A stretch of DNA of 59,821 bases. It comes from an uncultured Eubacteriales bacterium (GTDB lineage: Bacteria; Bacillota; Clostridia; Oscillospirales; Oscillospiraceae). The notes below the pieces were generated by a model. It was given only the letters and a program-made list of their open reading frames with translations, did not search any database and had not been told where the DNA came from. The stretch is taken from assembly GCA_900543085.1 (NCBI GenBank), contig UQQF01000010.1:1-59821 (forward strand), read 5' to 3'. Of the stretch, positions 7,656 through 15,762 are shown piece after piece. Made by a program: the position numbers and the translations under genes. Position 1 is the stretch's first letter. Every line of letters begins with the position of its first letter.

Positions 7656-7680
7656 ACTTTATAGCAAAGGAGGCAGTGCC

Positions 7681-8208
7681 ATGTCGTCGATAGATTTAGT
7701 GATACTCGGAATGGTTCTGGAGCGGCCGCAGAGCGCCTACGACCTCCAGAAGGACGTGGAGTACCACCACCTCTCGAGGTGGACAAAGATCAGCGTCCCG
7801 TCCGTGTACAAAAAGGTACTGCAATTAAAAGAGCAGGGATACCTGCAAAGCAAAAGCGTGAAGGGAAATAAGGCCGCAGACAAGGCCATCTATGAGATAA
7901 CGGACGCGGGGCGGGCGTACTTCGCGCGGCTCATGGAGCACTATGCCACGCAGCAGATTTCCTTCCTCTTTGACTTCAACGTCGTTATCACTAACCTGAA
8001 CAAGGTAGAAAAGCCGCAGGCTCTGGAGCTGATCACCAAGCTGCGCGAGAGCATCGCCGCATCCGCGCGCCTATCCGGCGAGCACGCGCGGGAGAATTCT
8101 GCCATCCCGCTTGTGGGCAGGACGATATTTGACCAGCAGCGGATGCTCTACGGCGCGCTTTCGCAGTGGCTCGACACATTTGAGGCCGGGTTCAAGGCCG
8201 GCGACTGA
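7681..8208 (+). CDS. PadR-family transcriptional regulator
   Basis: The product has 175 residues: an N-terminal winged helix (LVILGMVLERPQSAYDLQKDVE through YEITDAGRAYF) and a C-terminal helical dimer domain. This is the PadR subfamily with the Vir_act-type tail. The ATG at 7681 has an AAAGGAGG site 7 bases upstream; longer frames lack one. The promoter contains a palindrome, suggesting autorepression. yjdF starts one base after its stop codon, so the two are co-transcribed. PadR regulators commonly sense phenolic or multidrug ligands; the ligand here is unknown. Confidence 0.9.
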   Translation: MSSIDLVILGMVLERPQSAYDLQKDVEYHHLSRWTKISVPSVYKKVLQLKEQGYLQSKSVKGNKAADKAIYEITDAGRAYFARLMEHYATQQISFLFDFNVVITNLNKVEKPQALELITKLRESIAASARLSGEHARENSAIPLVGRTIFDQQRMLYGALSQWLDTFEAGFKAGD

Positions 8209-8209
8209 C

Positions 8210-8626
8210 ATGGGCGTGAGCAGCACGCTGACGCTTTTGTTTGAAGACCCGTTCTGGATAGGGCTTTATGAGCGCACCGACGGCGGCGCATATGAGGTCT
8301 GCAAGATAACCTTCGGCGCGGAGCCAAAGGACTGTGAGGTGTACGATTTCCTTTTGCAGCACTGGCACAGCCTGACTTTCAGCCCTCCGGTAGAGGCAGG
8401 CAAAGCCGCGGACAAAAAGCCCGGCCACAAGCGGATGCAGCGGGAGATCAAAAACCAGCTGCGCGAAAAAGGCGTGGGCACGAAAGCGCAGCAGGCGTTA
8501 AAGCTCCAGCGCGAGCAGGCGAAGGCGGAGAGAAAGCTCAAGACCCGCGCGCAAAGGGAGGCCGAAAAGGAGCGGCAGTACACCCTGCGCCAGGAGAAGA
8601 AGAAAGCCAGACACAAAGGCCGCTGA
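8210..8626 (+). CDS. yjdF: YjdF-family protein (DUF2992)
   Basis: A 138-residue protein with the conserved N-terminal domain (TLLFEDPFWIGLYER, CKITFGAEPKDCEVYDFLL) and a long basic, charged C-terminal helix rich in Lys, Arg and Glu, as in Bacillus YjdF. The biochemical role is unknown. In many Firmicutes yjdF follows a riboswitch that binds azaaromatic compounds. Here no such leader is possible because the gene starts one base after padR. The padR pairing suggests protein-based sensing of similar compounds, which is inference. Confidence 0.85.
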   Translation: MGVSSTLTLLFEDPFWIGLYERTDGGAYEVCKITFGAEPKDCEVYDFLLQHWHSLTFSPPVEAGKAADKKPGHKRMQREIKNQLREKGVGTKAQQALKLQREQAKAERKLKTRAQREAEKERQYTLRQEKKKARHKGR

Positions 8627-8652
8627 GCACGTACGGCGCGCCCCATAAACGA

Positions 8653-8687
8653 CAAAGCGGATATGCCTTGACGGCATATCCGCTTTG
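8653..8687. terminator. Bidirectional terminator
   Basis: A 15-bp stem (CAAAGCGGATATGCC and its complement) around a 5-base loop lies between the convergent yjdF and DUF308 genes. Confidence 0.75.
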
Positions 8688-8705
8688 ACTTGCGCGCACC
8701 GGCTC

Positions 8706-9242
8706 TCACCTGTTGCGGCTGAGCCTGTAGATGCGGAACAGGAAGTAGACGTCTATAAGCCCGTCCGCGGCCAACAGCGCGCCGAACATTATCATCACGC
8801 TCTCGACGGCGACGTAGGGCTGGGTGACCAGCAGGACGCCGAAAACCATAATTATGACGGCCACACAGGCGACCACGCCCCAGCGGGCAAAGCCCGTCCG
8901 CCTCAGCTCAAGCGCGCGGCCGAGCTTCTCGGCGCCGTCTATCAGCAGTACGATGCCGAAAATGAGCGGGATTATGCTCAGCACCACGCCCGGCGCGATG
9001 AGGCAGAACACGCCCAGCGCCGCGAAGGCTATGCCCACGGGCAGAGTGAGGCGCGAAGCGTCCTCGTCCGAGCGGCGCAGGAAGTAGAACAGTATCGTGA
9101 TAGCGCCGTAGCCCAGCGCGCACACGCCTATGCCCGTACAGATTATCGTCGCGCTCATGTCCGGGTTCAGCGCCAGGATAAGACCCACGGCGATATAGAT
9201 TACAGCCGTTATTATCTGCTGGATGAGATCTTTCTTGTTCAT
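8706..9242 (-). CDS. DUF308/HdeD-family membrane protein
   Basis: The 178-residue product has about six hydrophobic segments in three helical pairs, the pattern of the HdeD/DUF308 family. The last repeat is followed by a short basic tail (RIYRLSRNR). HdeD has been linked to acid resistance in enterobacteria, but in Firmicutes the role is unknown. The ATG at 9242 has GGAGGC 8 bases upstream; the longer frame reads into sequence with no site. It stands as a single-gene unit. Confidence 0.8.
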   Translation of the reverse strand: MNKKDLIQQIITAVIYIAVGLILALNPDMSATIICTGIGVCALGYGAITILFYFLRRSDEDASRLTLPVGIAFAALGVFCLIAPGVVLSIIPLIFGIVLLIDGAEKLGRALELRRTGFARWGVVACVAVIIMVFGVLLVTQPYVAVESVMIMFGALLAADGLIDVYFLFRIYRLSRNR

Positions 9243-9371
9243 GCCGTGCCTCCGATTGTATATGGATACCCTATTATAGCATCCCCGACAACGGTGCGCA
9301 ACGCGAAAAGACGTTGAAAAGTTCACATTGGCGCGTTAGAATATGGGCATACAGCTTTGGGAGGCCGGAGT

Positions 9372-10007
9372 ATGGAGATAGTATGGCACGGATACGCCTG
9401 TTTTGAAATAGTCAGCGGCGGTTACTCGCTGGTTCTCGACCCCTACCGAGCCGGTACCAACGCCGGATTCCCCGCGCTGGACGTCGAGGCCGACGAGGTG
9501 CTTTGCAGCCATGACCACGACGGCCACGGCGCCGCCGCTGCGGTGAGGCTGCGCGCGCCCGGCAAGCCCTCCCCCTTCGAGATCGAGACCCTCACGACGC
9601 ACCACGACGTGCTGAAGGGCCGCCTGCGCGGGGAAAACCTGGTGAGGATACTCCGCGCCGAGGGGCTGAAGATCGTCCACCTGGGCGACCTCGGCCGCCC
9701 GCTGACGGACGCGGAGCTTGAGCGCATCTCCGGCGCCGACGCCATGATGGTGCCGATAGGCGGCATCCTGACGATTGAGCCTTACGCCGCGTACCGGCTC
9801 TGCCGCGACGCCGCGCCGCGCCTGGTGCTGCCCATGCACTACAACGTAGGCGGAGGCAGCCGCAGGCTGCGCCGACGCGAGGAGTTCACCAGCCTGTTCG
9901 AGCCCGAGGAGCTGGCGTACTCCGATTCCCACCGGCTCACGCTCACGGCGGAGCAGCGCCCCGACAGGCTCGTGCTCATGCTCACGCCGCCCTGGGGGAG
10001 CGCCTGA
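9372..10007 (+). CDS. Metallo-beta-lactamase-fold hydrolase (UlaG-like)
   Basis: The 211-residue product begins MEIVWHGYACFEI, typical of UlaG-like MBL proteins, and has a metal-binding motif SHDHDGHG (about 45-52), GDLGR near 105 and a late histidine in PMHYN. The fold hydrolyses lactone or phosphodiester-type bonds with Zn or Mn. The substrate is unknown. The motif reads HDHDGH and so is shifted from the canonical HxHxDH. The ATG at 9372 follows a GGAGGCCGGAG site. Its stop codon overlaps the start of the TRIC-channel gene by one base, implying translational coupling. Confidence 0.8.
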   Translation: MEIVWHGYACFEIVSGGYSLVLDPYRAGTNAGFPALDVEADEVLCSHDHDGHGAAAAVRLRAPGKPSPFEIETLTTHHDVLKGRLRGENLVRILRAEGLKIVHLGDLGRPLTDAELERISGADAMMVPIGGILTIEPYAAYRLCRDAAPRLVLPMHYNVGGGSRRLRRREEFTSLFEPEELAYSDSHRLTLTAEQRPDRLVLMLTPPWGSA

Positions 10008-10663
10008 TGGAAACGGTACTGCTCGTCCTCGAAATAGTGGGCACCGCGGCCTTCGCCGTCTCGGGAGCCTTTGTCGGCGTGCGCCGGGACATGGACGTGT
10101 TCGGCGTCATAATCCTCGGCCTGACCACGGCGGTGGGCGGCGGCATCATACGCGACCTGATACTCGGCCTGACCCCGCCGCGCACCTTCCAGCACCCCGT
10201 TTACGCCCTGCTCGCCATCGCGGCGTCCATAATAGTCTTCCTCATCGCCCGCCGGGGCTGGACGGAGAAGACCTCCGGTCCTTACGGAACCGCCATGCTC
10301 GTCATGGACAGCCTCGGGCTGGGCGCGTTCACCGTCTCGGCCATAGGCACGGCACTGGAGCAGAACCAGGGCTACGGCGCGTTCCTGCTCATCTTCGTCG
10401 GCGTGGTCACCGGCGTGGGCGGCGGCGTGCTGCGCGACGTACTCTCCGGGCAGACGCCCATGATCTTCCTCAAGCACGTCTACGCCAGCGCCTCCATCTT
10501 CGGCGCTATACTCTGCGTCCTGCTCATGCCCCTCACCGGCGACACCTGGGCTATAGCGCTGGGCATGGCCTCAGTGGTCGTCATACGCCTGCTGAGCGCG
10601 TACTTCCGCTGGAACCTCCCCCACGCGGGTAAGGGCTCCGGCGCCGGGTCGGACAAAGCCTGA
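10007..10663 (+). CDS. Trimeric intracellular cation channel family protein (UPF0126)
   Basis: A 218-residue membrane protein with two copies of the UPF0126 repeat. Each has a glycine-rich segment ending in a conserved GGGxxRDxL (VGGGIIRDLILG near 44 and VGGGVLRDVLSG near 136), with about seven membrane helices in total. Bacterial TRIC homologues form trimeric K+-permeable channels, while YicG/YadS-type members have also been linked to glycine uptake; which applies here is open. It is coupled to the preceding MBL gene by a one-base stop/start overlap. Confidence 0.85.
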   Translation: METVLLVLEIVGTAAFAVSGAFVGVRRDMDVFGVIILGLTTAVGGGIIRDLILGLTPPRTFQHPVYALLAIAASIIVFLIARRGWTEKTSGPYGTAMLVMDSLGLGAFTVSAIGTALEQNQGYGAFLLIFVGVVTGVGGGVLRDVLSGQTPMIFLKHVYASASIFGAILCVLLMPLTGDTWAIALGMASVVVIRLLSAYFRWNLPHAGKGSGAGSDKA

Positions 10664-10777
10664 GCGCGCCGGGGACTGTCGAAAAAACTTTACAATCTGC
10701 CTATTGCTATCTTGACATCTTCGTGATAGTATGTGTTTTCCGCCCTCCGGGCGTCCACTTTCGCGGAGGAGATGCCA

Positions 10778-11674
10778 TTGTATTACGCCATAGCCGGCTC
10801 GGCCGCCCTCGTCATAGCAATAATGCTCGCGCTAAACGGCGAGCTGACTGCGGTGTACGGGGAGTATCTCACTACATTTATAATACACGCCGTCGGACTT
10901 GTGAGCGTCTCGGTAGTCTCGCTCGTCAAGCGCGAGAACCCGATAAAAATGGCAAAGGGCGTACCCTTTGCCATACTTCTGGGCGGAGTTATAAACTACT
11001 TCACCACGTTCTTCAACACCCTGGCCGTCGGCAAGATCAGCGTCACGGCCATCCTCGCGCTCAGCCTGCTCGGCCAGGCGGTCACCAGCCTCGTCGTCGA
11101 CTGCTTCGGGCTGATGGGCATGCCCAGACGCCGCCTCGGCGCGCTTGAGCTCTGCGGCCTGGCGGTCACGGCGGGCGGCATAGTCCTGCTGCTGGGCGGG
11201 ACGGGCAGCGCCCCGCTGCTGCCGGTCATAGTCAGCATACTCTCCGGCACCTGCTGCGTGTGCACCCGGCAGGTCACGGCGCAGCTCTCCGAGCGCACCA
11301 GCCTGCTGACCGGCACCTGGTTCAGCTACTTCACCGGGCTGCTCGTCTCAATAGCCGCGCTGGGCATCGCCGCCGCGCTGGGCGTGGAGATACCCTTCAG
11401 CGTGGGATTCAGCCCCCGGGCGTGGATATACCTCGGCGGCGCGCTCGGCGCAGTTGCGGTGTTCCTCCAGAGCATATGCGTCAAGCACATGAGCTCGGTC
11501 GCCATGACCCTCGTCATGTTCGCCGGACAGGTGTTCGGCGGCGCGGCCATAGACGCGCTGTTCTACGAGAAGTTCAGCACCGTCACGCTCACGGGCGGCA
11601 TACTCGCCTTCGCCGGCCTGGTGCTCAACGCCCTCGGCGCGCACCGCGCGGAGAAGCGCTCACTTGCCGAATGA
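10778..11674 (+). CDS. DMT-superfamily transporter, YdcZ/DUF606 type
   Basis: The 298-residue product has about ten hydrophobic helices in two DUF606 repeats; each repeat opens with the family's short helix and an LNG/LNA-like motif (ALVIAIMLALNGEL). These proteins are small-molecule exporters of unknown substrate. The TTG at 10778 is preferred because GGAGG (10765-10769) lies 8 bases upstream; the ATG at 10772 is only 2 bases from it. TTGCTA and TAGTAT, 17 bases apart near 10705-10733, are a plausible promoter. The last 15 bases overlap the convergent gene. Confidence 0.75.
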   Translation: MYYAIAGSAALVIAIMLALNGELTAVYGEYLTTFIIHAVGLVSVSVVSLVKRENPIKMAKGVPFAILLGGVINYFTTFFNTLAVGKISVTAILALSLLGQAVTSLVVDCFGLMGMPRRRLGALELCGLAVTAGGIVLLLGGTGSAPLLPVIVSILSGTCCVCTRQVTAQLSERTSLLTGTWFSYFTGLLVSIAALGIAAALGVEIPFSVGFSPRAWIYLGGALGAVAVFLQSICVKHMSSVAMTLVMFAGQVFGGAAIDALFYEKFSTVTLTGGILAFAGLVLNALGAHRAEKRSLAE

Positions 11675-12028
11675 GACCTCCGTCAGCCTGTCGCGCAGCA
11701 GCTCCAGAGCCTTGTCCGCATACTTCTCGTCTATGGTCTTGGCCTCGGCCAGCTCGTCTGCTCCGCGGCAGAACACCAGCCAGAAAGTGTCCGTGTGCAC
11801 CACCTTGCCGCAGGTGCGCGAGGCGCAGAGCATCGCGCGCTTGAACACGTGCTCAAAGCTGCCGTACGGCAGGCAGAACTGCCTCAGTCCGCTGCGGTAG
11901 AAAAACGCCCTCTCCCCCACGCGGTAAGGGCCGCACTTGACGGCAGCGCGGAAATCCGCCTGCAAGTCCGCGTCGGACAGCCTTTCGCCGGCAGGCGTGT
12001 AGAGTCTGACCTCCCTGCTCTCAGCCAT
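11660..12028 (-). CDS. Conserved-looking small protein of unknown function behind a Fur-type box
   Basis: I do not recognise this 122-residue protein. It is soluble and basic/aromatic in the middle (VGERAFFYRSGLRQFCLPYG), has four cysteines (KCGPY, QFCLP, MLCAS, RTCGK) and ends in a charged helix (KYADKALELLRDRL). AGGAGGAG sits 5 bases before the ATG. A 19-bp palindrome of the Fur-family type lies about 20 bases upstream, so iron or another metal probably represses it. A metal-linked function is an inference from that site and the cysteines only. Its 3' end overlaps the DMT gene by 15 bases. Confidence 0.7.
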   Translation of the reverse strand: MAESREVRLYTPAGERLSDADLQADFRAAVKCGPYRVGERAFFYRSGLRQFCLPYGSFEHVFKRAMLCASRTCGKVVHTDTFWLVFCRGADELAEAKTIDEKYADKALELLRDRLTEVSFGK

Positions 12029-12047
12029 TTTCTCTCCTCCTATCAAT

Positions 12048-12066
12048 AATAAGAATCATTCTTATT
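12048..12066. promoter_or_regulatory. Fur-family operator (9-1-9 palindrome)
   Basis: AATAAGAAT-C-ATTCTTATT is a perfect inverted repeat of the classical Fur-box form (compare AATGATAATCATTATCATT). It lies 20 bases upstream of the small unknown gene, where it would cover its promoter. Fur is likeliest; Zur or PerR are possible because the 7-1-7 cores of these regulators differ by only one or two bases. Confidence 0.75.
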
Positions 12067-12166
12067 TTAATTTACTGAAACTATATCACATTTTTCTCGT
12101 CAATGCAAGACGGAAATACGGCGCCGCGTGTGGAAATGGAGCGGCGTGTGGAATTCGGGGGCACGA

Positions 12167-12640
12167 ATGAAAAAATTCATCTCAGCATTTTTCGATAAGC
12201 AGTTTTTGAAATTCTGCCTGGTGGGCGCCGCCAACACAATTGTCGGCACTGCGGTGATGTACGGGCTGCGCTTCGGGTTTGACTGCGGCTACTGGTTCTC
12301 GTCGGCCATGAACTACGTTGTGGGCAGCATATTGAGCTATTTCCTCAACAAATACTTCACGTTCAAGAGCCGCGGGCAGAGCTGGCAGGAGATCGTGCGT
12401 TTTGTGCTCAACATAGCCGTCTGCTACTTTGTTGCCTACGGCCTGGCCAAGCCTCTGGTCACCGCGGTACTCGGCAACGCCGGCGAGGACCTGCGCGACG
12501 CCGTCGCGATGCTCGCAGGCATGGTCATCTTCACCGGCCTGAACTATCTGGGTCAGCGCTTCTTCGCCTTCAAGGGCGTAAACGACAAAAAATCCGACGC
12601 AAACGGCGAAAACACGCTTGACAAAGCCGGCAAGTCCTGA
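12167..12640 (+). CDS. GtrA-family membrane protein
   Basis: A 157-residue protein with four membrane helices and the GtrA signature at the start (LKFCLVGAANTIVGTAVMYGL) and middle (YFLNKYFTFKSRGQ). GtrA-type proteins help move or present undecaprenyl-linked sugars for surface glycosylation. No glycosyltransferase partner is adjacent. The start at 12167 follows a GGGGG-type site; upstream in-frame starts look worse. The tail after residue 140 is charged and soluble. Confidence 0.85.
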   Translation: MKKFISAFFDKQFLKFCLVGAANTIVGTAVMYGLRFGFDCGYWFSSAMNYVVGSILSYFLNKYFTFKSRGQSWQEIVRFVLNIAVCYFVAYGLAKPLVTAVLGNAGEDLRDAVAMLAGMVIFTGLNYLGQRFFAFKGVNDKKSDANGENTLDKAGKS

Positions 12641-12651
12641 TATTATATTTG

Positions 12652-12760
12652 GGCGTTCCAAAGACAGCAGGCTGCTAGCAAGCGGAAGACCTGCCGAGGA
12701 TGGCTCTTAACACAAGCTTTCTGCCTCCGTGTCCTTTGGGATACGGAGGTTTATTTTTGG
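12652..12760 (+). promoter_or_regulatory. Ribosomal protein L10 leader (autoregulatory) with terminator
   Basis: The sequence carries the conserved L10-leader core: AAGACAGCAGG, then a variable hairpin, then GAAGACCTGCCGAGGATGG. It is followed by an 11-bp terminator stem (about 12724-12749) and a TTTATTTTT tract. The L10-L12 complex binds this leader and causes termination when in excess. Its position directly before rplJ-rplL supports the call. Confidence 0.9.
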
Positions 12761-12795
12761 GCGCGAAGATATTTCCGGAGGTGAAACAACAAGCA

Positions 12796-13344
12796 ATGCC
12801 GAACGCAAAGATTCTCAGCGAGAAGAAGGCGGTCGTCGAGGCTCTCGCAGAGCGCTTCAAGGGCGCCAGCGCGGGCGTGTTCGTGGATTACCGCGGCATC
12901 ACCGTGGCCGAGGACACTCAGCTCCGTCGCGAGCTGGTGAGCAATGAGGTCGAGTACAGCGTCGTGAAGAACACGCTGACCCGCTTCGCGCTTGAAAAGG
13001 CCGAGCTTTCCGATCTTGACAGCGTGCTCAACGGCACCACCTCTCTGGCCACCAGCGCCGGAGATCCCATCGCACCCATCCGCATCATCAACGAGTACTC
13101 CAAGAAGATGGGCGACCGCTTCAACATCAAGGCCGCCTTCATGGATGGCAAGGTGCTCGATGCGCAGGAGATCGAGGAGATCGCCGCTCTGCCCAGCAAG
13201 GACGCGCTGTACGCGAAGGTCCTGGGCACCATGCTCGCCCCCATCACCAGTCTGGCCGTCGTTCTGGGTCAGATTCTCGAGCAGCAGGGAGGCTCCGTAG
13301 AGAGCGCCGCTGCCGAAGCCGACGAGGCTCCCGCCGCCGAATAA
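12796..13344 (+). CDS. rplJ: 50S ribosomal protein L10
   Basis: The 182-residue product matches bacterial L10: MPNAKILSEKKAVVEALAER at the start, VFVDYRGITVAEDTQLRREL, the VVKNTLTRFAL segment and a C-terminal helix ending in an Ala/Glu-rich tail that binds L7/L12 dimers. L10 forms the base of the ribosomal stalk. GGAGGTG lies 13 bases before the ATG, which is rather long; a GTG at 12781 is in frame but sits inside that site, so the ATG is kept. It is under the L10 leader and precedes rplL. Confidence 0.97.
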   Translation: MPNAKILSEKKAVVEALAERFKGASAGVFVDYRGITVAEDTQLRRELVSNEVEYSVVKNTLTRFALEKAELSDLDSVLNGTTSLATSAGDPIAPIRIINEYSKKMGDRFNIKAAFMDGKVLDAQEIEEIAALPSKDALYAKVLGTMLAPITSLAVVLGQILEQQGGSVESAAAEADEAPAAE

Positions 13345-13390
13345 TCCGCGGCAACACACAACTCAAACTGATTAACAGGAGGAAATTATA

Positions 13391-13771
13391 ATGGCCAGCG
13401 AAAAAGTTACCGCCATGATCGAGGAGATCAAGGCTCTTTCCGTTCTCGAGCTGAGCGAGCTCGTTCACGCCCTTGAGGAGACCTTCGGTGTCTCCGCCGC
13501 CGCCGTCGCCGCCCCCGCCGCCGGTGCTGCCGGCGCCGCCGCCCCCGCCGAGGAGGAGAAGACCGAGTTCGACGTTGTCATGAAGAGCTTTGGCAGCGAG
13601 AAGATCAAGGTCATCAAGGAAGTCCGCGGCATCACCGGTCTGGGTCTCGCCGAGGCGAAGGCTCTCGTCGAGAAGGTTCCCGCCAAGATCAAGGAAGGCG
13701 TGTCCAAGGACGAGGCCGAGGCTCTCAAGAAGCAGCTCGAGGCCGTCGGCGCCGAGGTCGAACTTGCCTAA
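13391..13771 (+). CDS. rplL: 50S ribosomal protein L7/L12
   Basis: A 126-residue protein of normal length: the N-terminal dimer domain ([20 protein letters not shown]), an Ala/Pro-rich hinge (38-56) and the globular C-terminal domain with the factor-binding face ([19 protein letters not shown]). It recruits translation factors as multiple dimers on L10. AGGAGGA precedes the ATG. It is the second gene of the L10-leader operon and is followed by a strong terminator and then by repeat A1. Confidence 0.98.
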   Translation: MASEKVTAMIEEIKALSVLELSELVHALEETFGVSAAAVAAPAAGAAGAAAPAEEEKTEFDVVMKSFGSEKIKVIKEVRGITGLGLAEAKALVEKVPAKIKEGVSKDEAEALKKQLEAVGAEVELA

Positions 13772-13779
13772 AATATTTC

Positions 13780-13817
13780 AAACGAAAAGGCCGCCCTATG
13801 GGCGGCCTTTTCGTTTG
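13780..13817 (+). terminator. Terminator of the rplJ-rplL operon
   Basis: AAACGAAAAGGCCGCCC pairs with GGGCGGCCTTTTCGTTT around a 4-base loop. The A- and T-tracts are part of the stem, so it could work in both directions. Repeat A1 begins about 6 bases after it. Confidence 0.9.
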
Positions 13818-13822
13818 AGGGT

Positions 13823-14190
13823 AAATTGTTAATCCCGCCCGACGTACACGCCGCCGGGCGGGATTTTATTGCAATTGTTCGCGCTGCGCGCGAACTCTGC
13901 TGAAAGCTGATTGTTTTTGGTGCGGAACGGACGTTTCGGGCATAGCCCGCTTGCGGGGGTCGCGGGCATGCTCTGCCGACGGACAGCAAGATTGCAGGTG
14001 CGCTGTGCGCGGGGTGGGGGACGTGGGTGCGGTGAGTCGGGCGCTCTGGCTCGCGGCTGGAGCCGCATCGCTACGGGGGTGCGCTGTGCGCCTTAGACCA
14101 CACAGGCGTTTCTCCTTTTCCTTTGAACAACAGCGTTTTGCCGCCCTCGGCAAAACTCTTGATGCACCTTGAGTGCATCAAGCGGGCGTA
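13823..14190 (+). repeat. Intergenic structured repeat, family A, copy 1
   Basis: About 368 bp, sharing extended similarity with copy 2 at 42886-43255. It holds successive hairpins: AATCCCGCCC/GGGCGGGATT (13831-13865, loop GACGTACACGCCGCC), one at TTCGCGC-TGC-GCGCGAA, GTTTTGCCG/CGGCAAAAC and CTTGATGCAC/GTGCATCAAG. It starts just after the rplL terminator and lies between convergent genes. Frames inside it have no ribosome sites. The function is unknown. Confidence 0.85.
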
Positions 14191-14231
14191 CGACGTCCGA
14201 AAGCACGCAGCACACGTCCGTCGCCGCGTTA

Positions 14232-15212
14232 TTAAGAGAGCTGATACTCTATATCGTTGATCACCACAGACCGCACGTTTTCAAGTTTGGGAGCGGCGGC
14301 CAGGAGATAGGTGGCGACGTTTTCCGTGCTGCCCTCAGAGGGGTCGGACGCGGTGCCGAGCGCGTAGAGTGTGCGGTCGACGGAGTTGGCCTCGTCGATT
14401 ATCACCAGCTCGCTGCCGTCGGCCATGCGAAGGGCGACGTAGTCTATCGCGTCAACCGCTACTTCCGCGGTGGCAAGCTCCACGCGCAGACCGACCTGGG
14501 AGAGCGTGACGGCTCCGTCGCCGCTGCTCACGCTGGGCAGAGCCTGCGGCTCGGGGATGTCGACAGACAGCACCGCGGCGTCCTTGCCGTGCTGGTACAT
14601 GCCGAGGGTCAGCGCGTCGCCGGCGGAGTAATCCTCATACGCTATGAGCGCGGCCTCAAGGTAATAGACGTTCTCCGTCGAGCGCTGCGTGTCGAGGTAG
14701 TACTCTCCGGTAAACGCGCTGGTTCCGGCCGCATTGAGCACATCGAACCAGCACTCCCCGTCCGCGTTGGCGTATGTGCTGGCCAGTGCCGTCCAGCTCA
14801 CGTTCGGCTGATCCCGGTATTCCGGCAGGAGTTCGGCGACCTTGAACGGCATTTTGCCGTCGCCCTTGAGGTTCTCCAGGCGCAGGCTAACAATGCCGGT
14901 GCGCGAGCTGCTGTCGAACAGCACGCTGTCCACCGTCAGGCGCCAGTCGGCGTTCTCGGCCACCGGCTCGGCCGGCTGCTGCACGTATCCGCCCACTGCC
15001 TCGCCGCCGTCTCCGGGAAAGAGCAGCGGGAACAGCCCGCCGCTCGCGGCCAGGGCGGTTCCGCCCAGGCAGAGCGCGGCGGCGAGGGCTATGGCGGCGA
15101 CCTTGCCGGCCGTCATGCGGCGGCGCTTTTTTTCAGGCAGCGCGGCCAGGGTGCGGCGCACGCTCGCGTCAAATCCTTCAGTCGTATCCGGAAAAAAATC
15201 TCTGTTCATCAT
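14232..15212 (-). CDS. Membrane-anchored anti-sigma-type protein partnered with the ECF sigma factor
   Basis: The 326-residue product has a short cytoplasmic N-terminus (MMNRDFFPDTTEGFDASVRRTL), one membrane helix (VAAIALAAALCLGGTALAA, about 38-56) and a large extracellular domain, the architecture of DUF4179-type anti-sigma partners in Firmicutes. It would hold the sigma factor at the membrane until a signal arrives. The ATG at 15212 overlaps the sigma stop codon (ATGA), so translation is coupled; a second ATG follows at once. The signal is unknown. The gene ends close to repeat A1. Confidence 0.75.
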   Translation of the reverse strand: MMNRDFFPDTTEGFDASVRRTLAALPEKKRRRMTAGKVAAIALAAALCLGGTALAASGGLFPLLFPGDGGEAVGGYVQQPAEPVAENADWRLTVDSVLFDSSSRTGIVSLRLENLKGDGKMPFKVAELLPEYRDQPNVSWTALASTYANADGECWFDVLNAAGTSAFTGEYYLDTQRSTENVYYLEAALIAYEDYSAGDALTLGMYQHGKDAAVLSVDIPEPQALPSVSSGDGAVTLSQVGLRVELATAEVAVDAIDYVALRMADGSELVIIDEANSVDRTLYALGTASDPSEGSTENVATYLLAAAPKLENVRSVVINDIEYQLS

Positions 15213-15682
15213 GCGTAACACGCTCCTTCCAGTTCTGTGCGGAGAATTTCGCGCGCCCTCCGCAGGCGCGTCTTCACCGTGCCCTCAGGCAGCTTGAGCA
15301 TGGAGGCTATCTCGCGGGTGCGAAAGCCCTCTATGTAATAGAGCACGAAAGGCACGCGGTATTTCACGTCGAGACCCATGAGAGCCTCATACAGACCGCT
15401 GTCCCGCTCCGGGGCGATCTCGCCCTCGGCGGCTTCCTCCTCCAGCGGGACAAATCTCGCGCGCTGCCGCAGCATGGCCCGGCACTCGTTTATCAGGATG
15501 CGCGTCAGCCAGGTCTTGAAATACGCCGTGTCTCTGAGCGTGTGCTGCTTCTCCCACGCACGCAGCAGCGCGTTCTGCGCCGCGTCGGCGCAGTCGGCCT
15601 CGCTGCCGAGCATCGATTTGGCGACGCGGTAGAGAGTGCTCTCGTACTCCAAAACTGCGCGGGTGAATTCTTCTTTGTCCAT
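15209..15682 (-). CDS. ECF-type RNA polymerase sigma factor (sigma-70 family)
   Basis: A 157-residue protein with region 2 (YESTLYRVAKSMLGSEADCADAAQNALLRAWEK, where the AxxA/DAAQ segment binds core polymerase) and region 4 (YIEGFRTREIASMLKLPEGTVKTRLRRAR) contacting the -35 element. Region 1.1 and region 3 are absent, as is normal for ECF factors. It starts at an ATG with AAAGGA upstream and is followed by its membrane partner with a 4-base overlap. The target promoters cannot be read from this window. Confidence 0.93.
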   Translation of the reverse strand: MDKEEFTRAVLEYESTLYRVAKSMLGSEADCADAAQNALLRAWEKQHTLRDTAYFKTWLTRILINECRAMLRQRARFVPLEEEAAEGEIAPERDSGLYEALMGLDVKYRVPFVLYYIEGFRTREIASMLKLPEGTVKTRLRRAREILRTELEGACYA

Positions 15683-15762
15683 AGGCGTTGTCCTTTCTTA
15701 AGCCGGCTTTCACTGATTAGATGCTCGGATGGCTCATTTAGTTTCATGCGCCGTGAAATATT

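Noticed and set aside
13829..14172. Basic, Cys-containing frames inside A1 and A2
   Set aside because: Frames are not preserved between the two copies and have no start signals.
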